Of a stretch of 64,000 nucleotides of DNA, positions 1 to 8,242 are shown in pieces. Position numbers and translations under genes: made by a program. The stretch lies in the NCBI GenBank assembly GCA_003021655.1, contig PXRP01000037.1, positions 1-64,000 on the forward strand, written 5' to 3'. Below the pieces are notes generated by a model. That model was not told the origin of the DNA, ran no database searches, and saw nothing but the letters and a program-made list of their open reading frames with translations. How positions within the stretch are numbered: the stretch's first letter is position 1; each line of letters starts with the position of its first letter. The DNA is from Halobacteriales archaeon QS_4_69_31 (GTDB lineage Archaea; Halobacteriota; Halobacteria; Halobacteriales; Haloarculaceae).

Positions 1-697
1 CATCGTGTTTAGTTAAGCGTGAAAAGTGAGGCGGGAGAATTTCTTGCTGATCCATGGCAGAAATCGCCCGCCTCAGCGGCTATAGAAACTGGATAGATTT
101 GGATTTTGTGGAGCGCGAACGGACACCCGAGCCGGCGATGGCCCAGGGTATTCAATCGCACGTTGCGGGCTTATCGCTCTCGAATACGACCGATCTACTC
201 GAAGACTTGGGTGTCGATCGGAGTCGGAAAGCAGTCCACGATTGGGTGCAGAAAGCCGACCTCCAGCCCGACCCCGGTCAATCTCCGAGTCAGATCGCGC
301 TCGATGAAACAGTGATTCGGATCAACGACCAGCAATTCTGGCTGTACGCCGCCGCAGACCCACAAACCAACGACCTGCTTCACGTCCGGCTCTTTTCCAC
401 GACCACGACATCTCTCACCGAGATCTTCCTCCGCGAACTGCGACAAAAACACGATGTCGAAACCGCTGTCTTTCTCGTCGACGGCGCTCAACACCTCCAA
501 ACTGCACTGCAACGAGCTGGACTCCGATTTCAGATGCGTCGCCATGGAAATCGGAACGCCATCGAACGGATCTTTCGGGAGCTGAAGCGCCGAACCTCAT
601 CGTTCTCGAATTGCTTCAGCCACGTCGAACCAGAAACCGCCGAATCATGGCTTCAAACTTTTGCTCGCTGGCATAACTCTACTAACTAAACACGATG
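1..697 (+). mobile_element. IS6-family insertion sequence (left end at or before the window edge)
   Basis: A compact insertion sequence with one transposase gene. The first 15 bases (catcgtgtttagtta) recur as an inverted copy at 683-697, just past the transposase stop codon, and act as terminal inverted repeats. The total of about 0.7 kb is normal for haloarchaeal IS6 elements. The outer left boundary and any target-site duplication cannot be seen because the window begins inside or at the repeat. Confidence 0.8.
54..689 (+). CDS. IS6-family DDE transposase
   Basis: Transposase of the flanking insertion sequence, expected to move it by replicative cointegrate formation as known for IS6. The 211 residues match the short haloarchaeal IS6 type. 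The N-terminus (about 40-68) looks like a helix-turn-helix. The catalytic DDE core is seen as D84 in 'ALDETV', D143 in 'LVDGA' and E171 in 'NAIERIF', followed by the basic 'ELKRR' typical of the family. The frame is intact, so the element may still be active. ATG at 54 sits 53 bases inside the left repeat and no better start is visible. Confidence 0.85.
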   Translation: MAEIARLSGYRNWIDLDFVERERTPEPAMAQGIQSHVAGLSLSNTTDLLEDLGVDRSRKAVHDWVQKADLQPDPGQSPSQIALDETVIRINDQQFWLYAAADPQTNDLLHVRLFSTTTTSLTEIFLRELRQKHDVETAVFLVDGAQHLQTALQRAGLRFQMRRHGNRNAIERIFRELKRRTSSFSNCFSHVEPETAESWLQTFARWHNSTN

Positions 698-1152
698 TTG
701 CACCCGGAGGTTGCATTTATCACCACTGGGACTGTATAGTAATTACGGAGAGTGTGTATAAGTGCAACTCCTGTGATGCCCCATTCCGGGGGTCGCGAAA
801 GCGACGTGAGGTGTGTGGGACAGCCGGAGCCAGAACAGACCGAGACACCTGCAGGGACTGTGAGTCACGGTTAGTCGACGCGTCGTATCAACAATGCGGT
901 ATGTGGCTCGGGAGATGTCGCGCAGGCCGGCCGTAAAATCCAATGACCGATATGCACTCCGTAGTGTCTACAACCTTCGAGGGCGAGTTCCCCGGCCCAT
1001 TGGGGTCGGGGTGAGCCCGATGCTGTTGACTCGAGCGGTCGAATCAGGTGTGAGACGGACGCGTCCGACGCAGGGGATCTACCCAGTCAGGAGCGATCCG
1101 GTCGTCACATTCGCACCGTAACGATTACCACCAGAGATGGTGAAAGCAACAC
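698..1152. other. Intergenic stretch right of the IS, no supported gene
   Basis: About 455 bases between the insertion sequence and the DUF457 gene. An open frame from 661 contains two CxxC pairs (near 760 and 855) and could be a remnant of a zinc-ribbon protein. It starts inside the IS and has no start or promoter of its own, so I do not call it. The other frames are basic and unlike halophile proteins. Confidence 0.4.
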
Positions 1153-1707
1153 ATGGTTGACGTGGCCGGTCACCTCGGAATGGCACTCGTCTGGCTCGCA
1201 CCCGCGTGGCTCTTCATCGACTCGGAGAGGACTGCCGCGACGTTCGCCGGAATCGGCTTCTGGTTTGGGACAGTACCGGACATCGACCTGTACCTCATGA
1301 AGGTATTCAGGACTGTCAAGCATCACGGAATCGTCCACACCGTGCTTGCAGTTTCACTCATCGCCCTCGTCTTGGGTCCGCTCGTGGGCTGGCTCCTCAA
1401 ACGGACGGTCGGCGGTTCGGAGTGGTTCGTTCCGGAGGTCGAGAGGCGAGCCACCTCGTTCGGTTTCCTGATGGTGTGGACCGCTGGACTCTCGCACATC
1501 TTTGCGGATATGTTGTCAGCGCCGGACATCGCCGAGGCGATCGAACCGTTCTGGCCGCTCTACCAGCAGTCAGTCGGGATAGACATCGTCTGGTACAACA
1601 ACCCCTGGTTCAACTGGGGTCTACTGCTTGTCGGTATCGGTCTCAACGCCGCGCTCTTCTACCGGAACAGCACTTCGACCGCTCGCCTCTCCCCCGAACC
1701 TCCGTAA
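1153..1707 (+). CDS. DUF457/YdjM-type membrane-bound metal-dependent hydrolase-like protein
   Basis: A 184-residue integral membrane protein of the DUF457 (YdjM, 'LexA-regulated inner membrane') family, whose members carry conserved His/Asp and are annotated as metal-dependent hydrolases of unknown substrate. Visible family marks are 'GHLGMAL' at residue 6, 'PDID' at 42-45, 'HHGIVH' at 57-62, and 'SHIFAD' about two thirds along. Four hydrophobic segments alternate with these motifs. The ATG at 1153 follows 'gaaagcaac' with no clear Shine-Dalgarno. It is a single gene with no operon partner. The function is known only at family level. Confidence 0.75.
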   Translation: MVDVAGHLGMALVWLAPAWLFIDSERTAATFAGIGFWFGTVPDIDLYLMKVFRTVKHHGIVHTVLAVSLIALVLGPLVGWLLKRTVGGSEWFVPEVERRATSFGFLMVWTAGLSHIFADMLSAPDIAEAIEPFWPLYQQSVGIDIVWYNNPWFNWGLLLVGIGLNAALFYRNSTSTARLSPEPP

Positions 1708-2081
1708 CCACTCATCGGATAGTGGACGGTTCGCACTCGCCGATCCGGCACCACCCAGGTCACTACTTGTCGAAACTCGGGCAGTGCAGACGCTATCCAG
1801 AGGATGCGACAGGGAGATGAGAAGGGAAAGAGAGCGAGTGCGGTACCAGTCACTGACCCGAGATCGTCGACGTCGAGTGCCATCAAAATGACCAGACTCT
1901 AATACTGTCGGACACAAGTGATGCCACCGCTCGGTAGCTGTCGAGGGGTCTTCGAGACGTCACATCCCCGAACGGCGAAGAGCACGTTCACGTACTTGTG
2001 TCCGACAGTATAAGCAAGGAAGCAGCATCCGGGAGCGACCGTGGGAGGTCGCGACGCTCTACTGGAATGAGAGCGTTTTAC
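1708..2081. other. Gene-free stretch containing the MITE-like element
   Basis: Between the DUF457 and DUF1328 genes, which converge. Apart from the 110-base inverted-repeat element there is no credible reading frame. The open frames here are Arg/Ser-rich shadows. Confidence 0.5.
1902..2011. mobile_element. MITE-like element with perfect 18-bp terminal inverted repeats
   Basis: A 110-base unit bounded by perfect inverted repeats: atactgtcggacacaagt at 1902-1919 and its exact reverse complement at 1994-2011. The interior (about 74 bases) has no reading frame. The ends run into TA-rich bases (ata/tat), compatible with a TA or TAT target duplication. This suits a miniature element mobilised in trans by an IS630/IS5-type transposase. 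No such transposase is present in the window, so the family is an inference. Confidence 0.65.
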
Positions 2082-2303
2082 TCAGAGGACGAGCGTGATT
2101 ACGGCCAGGATGACGAAGATGAGTACTAACCACTTCGCTATCTCCATGCTTATTCCTGCGACACCCTGAGCACCGACGACCGCAGCGATGATCGCCAGAA
2201 CGAAGAACACGATGGCGAGCTGCAGGAACTCACCCGAGAACAGCTGCATTGGTATCGCACTGAACGGTAACTCCGCCAGGACAATTGTGCTGGAGGCTGT
2301 CAT
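2082..2303 (-). CDS. DUF1328 small membrane protein
   Basis: A 73-residue protein that is almost entirely two transmembrane helices, '[19 protein letters not shown]' and '[18 protein letters not shown]', separated by the short 'VAGISMEI' loop. That pattern is diagnostic for DUF1328 (YtjA-like) proteins, which are often stress-associated and of unknown function. Haloarchaeal members have this length. Upstream (2304-2345 on this strand) is AT-rich and could hold the promoter. Confidence 0.8.
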   Translation of the reverse strand: MTASSTIVLAELPFSAIPMQLFSGEFLQLAIVFFVLAIIAAVVGAQGVAGISMEIAKWLVLIFVILAVITLVL

Positions 2304-2566
2304 GGCCGACTGAAATCATCTCACTATCACCAAATTGTTATAGAGAACATATTGGAGGTTAACGGTGTATACAATCGGTGGAATCGGCGGTTAGGCGTGT
2401 ACACCGATATCGGATATCAACTATCAGAAGTAGCTAGTGCAACAATTAGAAGCAAGTATCAGAGGGTTTCTGCCATCAGGTTTCTATATAATTGACCCAA
2501 AAATAGAACATTGCATCAGTAATACTGCAATTATAACAATACGCCACTCGCTCCTGACTCTACGAG

Positions 2567-2812
2567 ATGTCAGGGACGACAGTCAGCGAGTCAGACGAAG
2601 GCAAAAAGGTAGTGAACGCCCACGGAGACGTCATCGGGATCGTGTCCGGCGTCAGGGGAGGAACTGCTTACGTTGATCCAGATCCGGGAACCACAGACAA
2701 GATCATGAGTAAACTGGGATGGAACTCCACTGACGAGGAGGATTACCCTCTCAAACAGTCGAAGATCGACGTCATTACAGACGACGAGGTTCGGCTGAAA
2801 AGGGACCTGTAG
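2567..2812 (+). CDS. Small PRC-barrel-like protein
   Basis: An 81-residue acidic protein. 'GKKVVNAHGDVIGIVSGVRGGTAYVDPDPG' (residues 12-41, quoted in part) is the strand-turn-strand pattern of PRC-barrel proteins, followed by 'YPLKQSKIDVITDDEVRLKRDL', the closing strand. Haloarchaea encode many such soluble or membrane-peripheral proteins of unknown role. It is monocistronic; a perfect TATA box is not obvious, but the 200 bases upstream are AT-rich. The family assignment is likely, the function unknown. Confidence 0.65.
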   Translation: MSGTTVSESDEGKKVVNAHGDVIGIVSGVRGGTAYVDPDPGTTDKIMSKLGWNSTDEEDYPLKQSKIDVITDDEVRLKRDL

Positions 2813-3100
2813 GACGGAAGTTAACCGTTCCGAACCCGGTTCAGTATTTTTAATGGATGCTCTGATGCCGGCGTGGCTCCGTAGCAGGACGAACAGTCGC
2901 TCGTTCGGTAGAGCTATCCGGGCCAGGTCGCCGCCGACTCGCGCACCCAAACGACAGCGCAGTACGGCACGATACGGTAGCGGCACCGATGCCATTTTTT
3001 CACCCGAACTAGTCGCGAGCCGCTTATCCGAACCAGAGCAAGCGACACGCTATCACGTCACAATTAATATGTTGTCTCATGTTATGTAACGGACGTGAGC

Positions 3101-4021
3101 ATGAGCGACAGCGATTCGGATGAGAAAAGCTCGCATGACGGGAAGCCTCCGACAGAGGACTTACAAGAAGAGGCTCCCGCAGCTGGGGAGGTTGTCCACG
3201 ACCGTCTCTCGGCGGACGAAACGTTCCAGCGAATCGTAGCCGCCGCCGACGAAGAGGTCACACGCGACAACAGCGAACTGTTCTTCAGTGGGCTGGCAGC
3301 GGGATTCGCCATTACGCTGACTTTCCTGCTGCACGCAGTTGTTGCTGCAGCTGTCTCGGGCCCAGCGGAAACCGTCCTTGGTTCGCTTCTGTACCCGCTG
3401 GGATTCCTCTATATCATCCTCGGCCGCTACCAACTGTACACCGAGAATACGCTGCCGCCGGTGACACTCGTCCTGGAGCGGATTGCCAGCGTGCCGACGT
3501 TGTTACGTGTCTGGGGGCTTGTCCTGCTAGCGAACGTCATCGGTGCTGCCGGTGGAGCGTTCGTTCTCGCCAACTCGGGCGTAATGTCGACCGAAGTCGC
3601 CGCAGCAGCCGCTGAGTTCGGTCGCAAAGCGTTAGAGATATCACCGCTGGATCTATTTCTAAAGGGGCTGTTCGCCGGCTGGCTTGTCGCGGGCATCGTC
3701 TGGCTGCTCCACGCGGTTCGCGACTCCGTCTCGCGCATCCTGCTCGTCTACGTGGTGTTTCTCTCCATCCCCGCGGCAGAGTTGTATCACATCGTCGTCT
3801 CCGTAATGGACGCTCTGTTTCTGGTGTTTCTCGGTGAAGTCGGCCTCATGCCCGCCGTAATCGGGTTCCTCGTCCCGGTCCTGCTAGGTAACACGGCTGG
3901 CGGCGTCGTACTCGTCACACTCGTCAACTACGCCCAGACCAGCGACCGCCTCGCAAGTGACGACGAATCACAGCCCCGGCTCTCCATGCGCGAGTGGCTG
4001 TTCGGCCCACTAGCGCGATAG
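3101..4021 (+). CDS. Formate/nitrite transporter (FNT) family channel protein
   Basis: A membrane channel of the FNT fold (FocA/NirC/YfdC superfamily) that passes small monovalent anions or weak acids. The acidic, charged N-terminus (about 60 residues) is followed by six hydrophobic segments. 'SGLAAGF' begins TM1 and 'GRYQLYTENTLPPV' is the TM2-loop typical of the YfdC-like branch. 'KGLFAGWLVAGIVWL' and 'LLGNTAGGVVLVTLVNY' match the repeated FNT gating and exit segments. ATG 3101 (MSDSD) is preferred to the ATG two codons upstream. 'aattaatatg' near 3063 could serve as TATA box. The substrate cannot be told from sequence. Confidence 0.8.
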   Translation: MSDSDSDEKSSHDGKPPTEDLQEEAPAAGEVVHDRLSADETFQRIVAAADEEVTRDNSELFFSGLAAGFAITLTFLLHAVVAAAVSGPAETVLGSLLYPLGFLYIILGRYQLYTENTLPPVTLVLERIASVPTLLRVWGLVLLANVIGAAGGAFVLANSGVMSTEVAAAAAEFGRKALEISPLDLFLKGLFAGWLVAGIVWLLHAVRDSVSRILLVYVVFLSIPAAELYHIVVSVMDALFLVFLGEVGLMPAVIGFLVPVLLGNTAGGVVLVTLVNYAQTSDRLASDDESQPRLSMREWLFGPLAR

Positions 4022-4032
4022 CGCGGCAGGGA

Positions 4033-4380
4033 GCCAGCAACACAGCCTTCGAGAATCCCGAAGCCGTGGCGGGGCTGATGCGCGAAGAAGGGTTCGATGC
4101 CGTCTGAACCAGCGGCCACACTATTCTCCTACTTGAGCGGCCCGACGAGGTCTCTGCCGACGACCAGGAGCGTGCTATCGACCTCGTCGAACGCATTCTC
4201 TGCGTTGCTGGCTACCGAACCGGGTTCGATCACCACGAGGACAGCCGCACCTCGATTGAGGAGTGGGCGCCCGGTCGTGACGATGACCGCGAGGACGACC
4301 CGAACACTTACCCTGCGTCCCGCCCTCTTCCCGACGATGACCTGTCACCGAGACGCCGCGGTGATCCGCGGCACCGCACC
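4033..4380 (+). pseudogene. Decayed gene remnant with in-frame TGA
   Basis: One continuous frame reads 'NPEAVAGLMREEGFDAV', then TGA at 4105-4107, then 'TSGHTILLLERPDEV', 'ERAIDLVERILCVAGY' and 'EDSRTSIEEWAPG'. Composition and codon use are those of a real acidic halophile protein on both sides of the stop. No start codon is available after it. I read this as the C-terminal part of a broken gene interrupted by a nonsense mutation. The protein family is not recognised. Confidence 0.45.
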
Positions 4381-4395
4381 GACCGGAAGGCGGCG

Positions 4396-5148
4396 ATGAC
4401 CGCCCAGTCGCCGGAGCGACGCGAGTACGACGTCGGCGTCCAGAGTTTCACCTACCGCGAGTTCGACGTCCCCGGAATGTGCGACGCACTCACCGACACG
4501 GGCGTTTCGGCCGTGGAACTCTGCCACGAGCACGTACGACCGTCGGACGGCGACGACGACGTCGACGCGGTCCGCGAGACGCTCGCCGGCGCCGACCTGG
4601 ACGTCTGTGGCTACGGGGTCGTCGCGTTCGGTGGCGACGGACCGCCCGTTCGAGAGACGCTCTCGCTGGTCGACCGCCTCGGCGCCGACTACTGCTCGCT
4701 GGAGTTCCCTCCCGACGACACTCCGACCCGCGAACGCCTGCTCTCGGAGGCCGCGGAGTTCGACGTGCGACTCGCCGTTCACAACCACGGCCCCGGCGCG
4801 ACCTACGAGACAGTCGACGACGTCGCTGCCGTCCTGGACGCGGCGGGGGACCCGCGCCTCGGGGCGTGTGTCGACACCGGACACTACTTCCGGTCCGGGG
4901 GGGACCCCGAAACGGTCCTATCACGGCTCGGCGACGGCGTCCTCGCGCTCCATCTCAAGGATTTCCTCGACGAGGACACCGAGGCGGTCCCCGGTGAAGG
5001 GCAACTCGACGTGCCCGGCCTGGTCGAGACGCTCACGGCCAAGACGTCGCTATCGCAGCCGCTCGTCATCGAGTACGAGGCCGACCCGGACGACCCGACG
5101 CCGGCCGTCACGCGGGCGGCCGAGGCGGTCCGGGATGCGCTCCGCTGA
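4396..5148 (+). CDS. Sugar phosphate isomerase/epimerase (xylose-isomerase-like TIM barrel)
   Basis: A 250-residue AP-endonuclease-2/xylose-isomerase-like TIM barrel. The metal-binding positions of the family are visible: 'VELCHEH' (35-41), 'LEFPPD' (about 97), 'VHNHGPG' (about 127-133), 'CVDTGHYF' (about 156), 'LHLKDF' (about 189) and 'IEYEAD' (about 223). Family members isomerise or epimerise sugars or inosose-type substrates in the cytoplasm, but the substrate cannot be read from sequence. It stands alone; a Gfo/Idh/MocA oxidoreductase of the kind that often works with such enzymes lies 10 kb away. The open frame continues upstream into gene debris, and ATG 4396 is the first start. Confidence 0.8.
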   Translation: MTAQSPERREYDVGVQSFTYREFDVPGMCDALTDTGVSAVELCHEHVRPSDGDDDVDAVRETLAGADLDVCGYGVVAFGGDGPPVRETLSLVDRLGADYCSLEFPPDDTPTRERLLSEAAEFDVRLAVHNHGPGATYETVDDVAAVLDAAGDPRLGACVDTGHYFRSGGDPETVLSRLGDGVLALHLKDFLDEDTEAVPGEGQLDVPGLVETLTAKTSLSQPLVIEYEADPDDPTPAVTRAAEAVRDALR

Positions 5149-5149
5149 C

Positions 5150-5352
5150 TCAGCCGTCGTCGCTTCCTTCGACCTCGTTGTGGGTCCTGTGGTCGGTCTT
5201 CGGGACATCCCGGAGGGTCCCTGCGAGCTACAGTGGTACGTGTGGAGGGCAGACCCCTCGCGACGCGCGCCGTCGACGAGTGTCTCGTCGTCGGGGATAC
5301 CGCCTGCGCGGGAGAGGGCCGCGGCCTGCCTGAGTCCCCAGGTGTGCCAGGG
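5150..5352 (-). pseudogene. Possible frameshifted remnant of a small zinc-binding protein
   Basis: On the minus strand one frame reads 'WGLRQAAALSRAGGIPDDE' and on to 'ALHTYHCS'. A neighbouring frame then carries 'LRDVPKTDHRTHNEVEGSDDG' before a stop at 5152-5150. The two parts join naturally if there is one indel near 5225, giving an acidic C-terminus after a 'YHC' zinc-ligand-like site. There is no start codon in frame. This is weakly supported. Confidence 0.3.
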
Positions 5353-5478
5353 CTAGCCCGGCGCTTTCCCGACGTGAGCGCCAAACGAATAGAGAAACAA
5401 CACGGACGGCCTCGCCGGCTGGCACCTGGAGACTGCCCGCGACCGGATCGACGCCTTCCGGCGGAGAGTCGCCCAGAA

Positions 5479-5525
5479 CTGGTGGTTATGTGAAACCACC
5501 AGGACTGGAGGTTATGTGAAACCAG
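5479..5525. repeat. Tandem pair of hairpin-forming repeats
   Basis: ctggtggtt (5479-5487) pairs perfectly with aaccaccag (5494-5502) around the loop atgtga. A second, imperfect copy sharing the core ggttatgtgaaacca follows at 5511-5525. This could be a transcript-end structure or a protein-binding site. Confidence 0.45.
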
Positions 5526-5555
5526 GACGATCACGAGGGAAAACGCCGGTGGGAA

Positions 5556-5575
5556 AAGAGACAGATCTGTCTCTT
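5556..5575. promoter_or_regulatory. Perfect 20-bp palindrome
   Basis: aagagacagatctgtctctt is its own reverse complement over 20 bases. It lies in the gap between the isomerase gene and the DUF5789 gene. Such symmetry fits a dimeric regulator site or a terminator stem. No run of T follows on either strand. Confidence 0.4.
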
Positions 5576-5686
5576 CCCGGGTGAGACAGAACAGACCGGT
5601 CCAGAGAGCCAATCAGCCGATCCCGGGATCCGGTCGCACTGCAATCACTTGCAACGGGCAACGCTACCCGGTTCCCACACCCAGAC

Positions 5687-5854
5687 TCACAGTTGTGTCA
5701 CCAGCCGGACCTCCTCGGCGGTGACCGGGTACTTCCTCTCGTCGAGCATTCCGGTGCGACCGAGCGCGTCCTCGACGATCTGGGTTCGCTCGCGCCGGCG
5801 TTCTATCGCCTGGTCCTGGACGCGGTTCTCGTCGTCGGACTGGCTCCCGGGCAT
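5687..5854 (-). CDS. DUF5789-like small haloarchaeal protein
   Basis: A 55-residue protein with a charged helical N-terminus ('DDENRVQDQAIERRRERTQ') and the C-terminal 'DERKYPVTAEEVRLV'. This 'YP-T-EE' ending is typical of the haloarchaeal DUF5789 family, whose function is unknown. ATG 5854 is chosen because the frame upstream loses halophile character. It is monocistronic. Confidence 0.6.
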   Translation of the reverse strand: MPGSQSDDENRVQDQAIERRRERTQIVEDALGRTGMLDERKYPVTAEEVRLVTQL

Positions 5855-6169
5855 CGATCCCGTTCCGCCGGGAACACCCAAAACCCTGGTCCCTTCACGC
5901 GTAGCCGTTCCCGCCCCAACGCGATATTCGAGTCGATCCCACCCACAGTGGGAGTTGTGCAACTAAGCCGGGTCCACCCCCCGGGAGTCACGCAACTGTG
6001 AGCGGCCGTGGAACGAAAAGCGCCCGACTCGTGCGTCGCGCCGTCGCAACCCTGTTGTCGAGTGTGTCGACAGTCAGAAACTATTTTTGATCAGGGTCAC
6101 TCTCCGGCCGGTACCTTCAACTGTCCTGCGCCTGTCCGAACAAACGACGCCACACGGCACACGATCTAC
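5855..6169. other. Intergenic stretch, no gene seen
   Basis: A divergent gap between the DUF5789 and DUF2267 genes. The frame of the DUF2267 gene is open upstream to 6008, but those residues are Cys/Pro/Ser-rich and not family-like. I see no conserved site beyond weak AT-rich patches near 6085. Confidence 0.4.
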
Positions 6170-6571
6170 ATGGAGCGCGAATCCATCCTCGACGGTATCC
6201 AGAGACGGGCTACCTTCGATTCCCGGTGGGAAGCTGAGCGCGCCGTCCTCGCGACGCTCCGTACGCTCGGCGAGTACGTCTCCGAGAAACAGGTCGACAA
6301 GCTGGCGACCCGGCTACCGCCCCAGTTCGGTGACGCACTCACTGAACGAAGCGGCAGATCCCCACGATCGTACTCAGTCGACGGATTCGTCGTCCGGGTC
6401 GCTCAGCGTGAAGGCCACGACGTTTCGACGACAGAGGCGCTCGTTCACGTCCGCGCCACGCTGGCGACGCTCGCCGACCTGGATCTACAGGTCGAATTGG
6501 CGGAAGTTCGAAAACAACTCCCGGAGGAGTTCGAGACGCTGTTCGGAACCCAGGGGCTCCGGGCCGAATGA
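6170..6571 (+). CDS. DUF2267 domain protein
   Basis: A 133-residue soluble protein. Two repeats of the DUF2267 pattern are visible: 'AVLATLRTLGEYVSEKQVDKLATRLPPQF' (about residues 24-52, quoted as landmarks) and 'VRATLATLADLDLQVELAEVRKQLPEEFETLF' near the C-terminus. The family is small, helical and of unknown function, and often sits near stress and membrane genes. The start at ATG 6170 gives the normal length; the longer frame upstream is not family-like. Confidence 0.7.
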   Translation: MERESILDGIQRRATFDSRWEAERAVLATLRTLGEYVSEKQVDKLATRLPPQFGDALTERSGRSPRSYSVDGFVVRVAQREGHDVSTTEALVHVRATLATLADLDLQVELAEVRKQLPEEFETLFGTQGLRAE

Positions 6572-7353
6572 CCAGTCGCTCCGATCCCGGACGCGGCGCG
6601 GCGAGGTTTAAAAACTGGTAGAGCGAACTGTGTGACCGTCGGCTGACACTGAACTGTGAGTGCCGACTGACAAGTATGACACCGGACTACAGAGCCGATC
6701 CCATCGACCCCGCCGAACGCAACAGGGATAGCCGGCCCAGCAACCACCGCTCCGGCGCGCCCCGGGTGACTAACAGCAGTCTCCGCCGGTACGGTCGAAC
6801 CCTCCGAACCACCAGCCTCTGGTGAACCCGCCGGAAACGGTCGCACAGCGGGGCAGCCCTCACCAGCAGTCCCACCTACAACAGTCCCGCCAGCAACAGT
6901 CCCACCGGCAACAGCCCCACCAGCAATCTCGAGAGTTCGTCCAGAGTGCGACCCCCCGATCGGAACGGAACCCACCGCAGGGACCTCTCCAGGACGCTTT
7001 CGACGGACCGACTTGACGGCGGGACGTCCCGTGGAGCTCGATCCGAGATACCGCCACCACGTGCCGGCTATTATCGACGCTCCTGCACAGGAGTAACATC
7101 CTCTTTCCGTGCAGTAGGTAGCGTAACACGGATCCGCCACGTCGCTCCGGGGCCAGCGTCTTCGGCTCGCGGGGCCGTTTGAATGCCTGCCCGTCCCCGC
7201 TGGGAGGGCGTTCGTAGCGTCTGCAGAAACTGGAAACACTGCATGGTGCCTGAGACCGGTCGCGACGTCACCGGCGACACACCAGTCGAAAGGGACAGCG
7301 TTAAGTATACCATTGTTAGAGTACGCTCATACTACCGGACTGAACACCGAACA
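6572..7353. other. Long gene-free stretch with a short-period repeat
   Basis: It contains a TATA-like ggtttaaaaa at about 6605 and a possible 49-codon basic frame from ATG 6676. A 15-bp repeat array lies at 6858-6930. The frames over this region are Arg/Ser/Gly-rich and not convincing. The last 100 bases (7310-7350) are AT-richer and may hold the promoter of the TraB-like gene. Confidence 0.4.
6858..6930. repeat. Degenerate 15-bp tandem array (about 4-5 units)
   Basis: Units resemble caacagtcccaccgg and follow each other with a period near 15 bases. In one direction this reads as Gln-rich, in the other as AGGTV-type Gly-rich repeats. Neither frame belongs to a supported gene. Confidence 0.5.
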
Positions 7354-8076
7354 ATGACGCCACGACACGAGACCGACCCGCGACTCGATACGCAGTGCGC
7401 GAAGACGTTCGAGGGGACGGACGGGTCGGGCGCTGTGACTATCGTCGGGGTCGTCCACGACCATCCCGCAAGCGTCTATCGCGCCCGACACGTCGTCAGC
7501 GAGCGAGACCCGGACGTACTCGCGCTCGAACTCCCTCCCCTCGCGGTCCCGCTGTACGAAGCGTACGCGGCCGGCGAACAGTCGCCACCCACCTTCGGCG
7601 GCGAACTGAGCGGGGCGGCCCAGGCCGCACGGACGGACGACATCGCCGGTATCGACGGCCCGACGTTGGGATTCGCCCGCAGGCTGGGTCGACGGCTCTG
7701 GCGGAACCGGGCGTCGGCGGCGACCGTCTCCCGTTCGGCGCGGTCACTGCTGTCGATAACGAAGACGGCACTCGCCTGCCGCCTCGCCGCTCCGGTCACC
7801 GCACGAACCGGGCTGACGGTGGCCGTCGGGTCGCCCGTCCACCACGAGACGACGGGAGACCCGGCCGACGTGCAGGCCACAGACGAACGCCGGCAGATCC
7901 GAACTGCGACCGCTGTCGTGGACGCCTTCGAGACGTCGCCCTCGTCTCGCTACCGCACAGTGTCGCGGGAGAGCCACATGGCGGACCGGATCGAGGCTCT
8001 CCGGGAGCGGGGCGACGTAGTGGCCGTCGTCGGCGCCGGTCACTTCGAGTCGCTGTGTGAGCGCGTCGCCTCGTAA
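7354..8076 (+). CDS. TraB/PrgY-like domain protein
   Basis: A 240-residue protein of the TraB/PrgY (erythromycin-esterase/ChaN-like) fold. The family's edge strands are visible: 'IVGVVHDHPASV' near residue 34, 'DVLALELPP' near 57, 'ESHMADRI' near 208 and 'DVVAVVGAGHFESL' near 222. TraB-like proteins inhibit or process pheromone-like peptides in bacteria, and their role in haloarchaea is unknown. Members usually carry C-terminal membrane helices, which are absent here, so this is the short form. ATG 7354 is the start that leaves only family-like residues. Confidence 0.65.
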   Translation: MTPRHETDPRLDTQCAKTFEGTDGSGAVTIVGVVHDHPASVYRARHVVSERDPDVLALELPPLAVPLYEAYAAGEQSPPTFGGELSGAAQAARTDDIAGIDGPTLGFARRLGRRLWRNRASAATVSRSARSLLSITKTALACRLAAPVTARTGLTVAVGSPVHHETTGDPADVQATDERRQIRTATAVVDAFETSPSSRYRTVSRESHMADRIEALRERGDVVAVVGAGHFESLCERVAS

Positions 8077-8242
8077 CGGCACCCGTCAGAGTCAGCGTCT
8101 ACACCCTCCACCGAAAGTGCGCTCAATACTCGCCGGCAAACGCGCGTAGAGAGGCGACAGTGCCCGGGCTTGGCTACTGGTCGGCCCGAGGATCCAGAGC
8201 CGAGCACTCCCCCGGAGAGCAAACAGCGAGTGTGGACCGTGG

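Larger units (their letters stand above)
5353..5686. other. Gene-poor stretch with hairpins
   Basis: It holds two near-copies of a hairpin (5479-5525) and a 20-bp perfect palindrome (5556-5575), listed separately. A short plus-strand frame (about 5393-5584) reads 'GLAGWHLETARDRIDAFRR' and may be a gene scrap, but it has no start. Confidence 0.4.

Noticed and set aside
661-936. 91-codon frame with CxxC pairs right of the IS
   Set aside because: It begins inside the insertion sequence, has no promoter, and its composition is not that of an acidic haloarchaeal protein. It may be a scrap, but it is not supported.
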